Below, piece by piece: positions 5,393 through 6,361 of a stretch of DNA of 6,361 bases (positions are counted from its first letter, which is position 1; every line of letters begins with the position of its first letter). The notes beneath the pieces were generated by a model that worked only from the letters and a program-made list of their open reading frames with translations, ran no database searches and was not told the DNA's origin. The DNA comes from Methylococcaceae bacterium. Its GTDB lineage: Bacteria; Pseudomonadota; Gammaproteobacteria; Methylococcales; UBA1147. Position numbers and translations under genes: made by a program. The DNA lies in the NCBI GenBank assembly GCA_022616595.1, contig JAKEEL010000244.1:1-6361 (forward strand), read 5' to 3'.

Positions 5393-6361
5393 TCAGGACG
5401 GAGCAGCCATGTAGCGCAGCGCGAGCAAGGTCAGATCGTCCGATTGTTCGGCGGTCGACGTAAAGACTTGCACCGCATCCCGGATTCCCGCGATCAGTTC
5501 ACTCGCTGATTGCTCACTTTGGCGGTTGATAAAATCCAATAAGCGGGACTCTGTGAATTCCTCTGCATCAGGGTTCATGGCTTCAGTAACGCCATCGGTA
5601 TACAAAATCAGCAGATCCCGGGGCTTTAAATCCCGCGTCGCTATTTGAAATTCCGCGTCGGGTTGAATTCCTACCAGGATGCCGCGCGGTTGTTCCAGAA
5701 AATGAAAGCCGTCATTGAAATTGCCGAACAGTGGCCGGTTGTGCCCGCCGTTGACGTATTGCAGCCGGCCGCTCCTTAAATCCACCACGCAGATCATCAA
5801 TGTCACAAACATACACATCGGATTGTCTTCGCTCAAGGTCTCGTTCATAACGCGGATGGTTTGCAACAAGTCCTTTGAGTTCAACATCTCGGTGCGCAGC
5901 ACGGTGATCGAACGTACCATGAAAAGAGCCGCGGGAACACCTTTTCCGGCGACGTCGCCGATGGCCAGGCAAATCCGCTCCGAATCCAGGGGAAACGCAT
6001 CGAATAAATCACCACCGACTTCTTTCGCGGGATGGATCAAGGCATCGACTTCGATTCGGGGATCCTTGGGAAACAGTGGCCGGTGCGGCAGCATGCCGGC
6101 CTGCAAGTCCCGTGCGATGCACAGTTCTTTTTGCAAATGCTCGAGCCGTAAAGTTTGTTCCAAGGATTCCTGAAACGCCGCGTTACGAGCCCGCATTCGT
6201 GCCGCAATCTGTTGCAGCAGGTTTCGCGCCGTACCCGGGATCTGAAGGAAATCCGACCATAACAGCCTTTCATGAATGCACAAAAGGAGACTATCTTCGG
6301 AGGCGGTAACCGAGGCCGTCGGGGCCAGGCCATCGATAATCGACACTTCGCCGACAAAATC
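5393..6361 (-). CDS. PP2C/SpoIIE-type serine phosphatase with cyclic-nucleotide-binding-like sensor domain (N-terminus cut off)
   Basis: 322 residues are visible. The frame stays open through 6361, so the start lies outside the window; a GTG at 6346 is internal, not a start. Residues 1-50 are the end of a cNMP-binding-like fold, opening with the F-V-G-E phosphate-cassette motif and D-G-x-x-P-T-A-S-V. Residues about 50-80 are a helical, probably coiled-coil link. The RsbU-like junction E-L-x-x-A-R-x-L-Q-x-x-M-L-P is at 79-92. The PP2C domain follows with E-V-G-G-D-L-F-D (114-121), G-D-V-A-G-K-G (135-141), N-G-G-H-N (204-208), Y-T-D-G-V-T-E (254-260) and D-D-L-T-L-L (308-313). The metal-binding aspartates D118, D136, D256 and D308/D309 are all present, so it should be active. 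The likely substrate is a phosphorylated STAS protein, most simply the one encoded 202 bp downstream. It is cytoplasmic as far as visible. The sensor lacks the usual cyclic-phosphate arginine (Pro14 there), so the input signal is unclear. Confidence 0.93.
   Translation of the reverse strand, partial: DFVGEVSIIDGLAPTASVTASEDSLLLCIHERLLWSDFLQIPGTARNLLQQIAARMRARNAAFQESLEQTLRLEHLQKELCIARDLQAGMLPHRPLFPKDPRIEVDALIHPAKEVGGDLFDAFPLDSERICLAIGDVAGKGVPAALFMVRSITVLRTEMLNSKDLLQTIRVMNETLSEDNPMCMFVTLMICVVDLRSGRLQYVNGGHNRPLFGNFNDGFHFLEQPRGILVGIQPDAEFQIATRDLKPRDLLILYTDGVTEAMNPDAEEFTESRLLDFINRQSEQSASELIAGIRDAVQVFTSTAEQSDDLTLLALRYMAAPS

Noticed and set aside
5389..5402. TCCGTC-AG-GACGGA palindrome at the phosphatase stop codon, considered as a terminator
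   Set aside because: The loop is only two bases (four if a pair is dropped), it includes the stop codon, and no T-run follows on the minus strand.
5234..5509. Plus-strand 91-codon frame in the gap between the STAS and phosphatase genes
   Set aside because: It begins with TTG without a ribosome site, runs into the phosphatase 3' end antisense, and has no recognisable motif.

Overview
The window holds six protein genes: five complete, and one cut off by the right edge. There are no RNA genes, insertion sequences, CRISPR arrays or phage genes. Base composition is moderately G+C rich, about 58-60% in sampled lines of the U32 gene. The U32 gene closely resembles E. coli YegQ/TrhP, and the outer-membrane lipoprotein signal indicates a Gram-negative cell. 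I infer a gammaproteobacterium; I cannot name the genus from sequence alone.

Left part (1-3165). A DUF4136-type lipoprotein gene runs leftward (612 to 7). It is divergent, across a 177-bp gap, from a two-gene rightward unit. That unit is a proline-free, all-helical phasin-like protein (790-1461) followed 18 bp later by an ABC1/AarF/UbiB-family atypical kinase with two C-terminal membrane helices (1480-3165). The tight spacing implies co-transcription and possibly a shared role at a membrane or granule surface.

Middle (3166-4670). A 167-bp gap carries small palindromes and a good -10 box. It leads into trhP (yegQ), a peptidase-U32-family enzyme of tRNA wobble-uridine hydroxylation. All four cluster cysteines are present.

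Right part (4671-6361). Two leftward genes form half of a partner-switching phosphorelay: a PP2C/SpoIIE-type phosphatase with a cyclic-nucleotide-binding-like sensor domain (enters from beyond 6361, ends 5393) and a single-domain STAS protein (about 5190 to 4840). They are 202 bp apart, and the STAS gene has its own well-formed sigma-70-like promoter (TTGACA, 18-bp spacer, TAGTAT). The kinase that should phosphorylate the STAS protein is not in view. The sensor fragment lacks the arginine that normally holds a cyclic phosphate. A perfect 9-bp inverted repeat lies just after the STAS stop codon, between the convergent trhP and STAS genes, and has no T-run.

Most of the window is ordinary chromosomal housekeeping and signalling. 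The points that merit a second look are the phasin-like/ABC1 kinase pair, the degenerate sensor on the phosphatase, and the lower-G+C STAS gene with its own promoter and flanking repeats.
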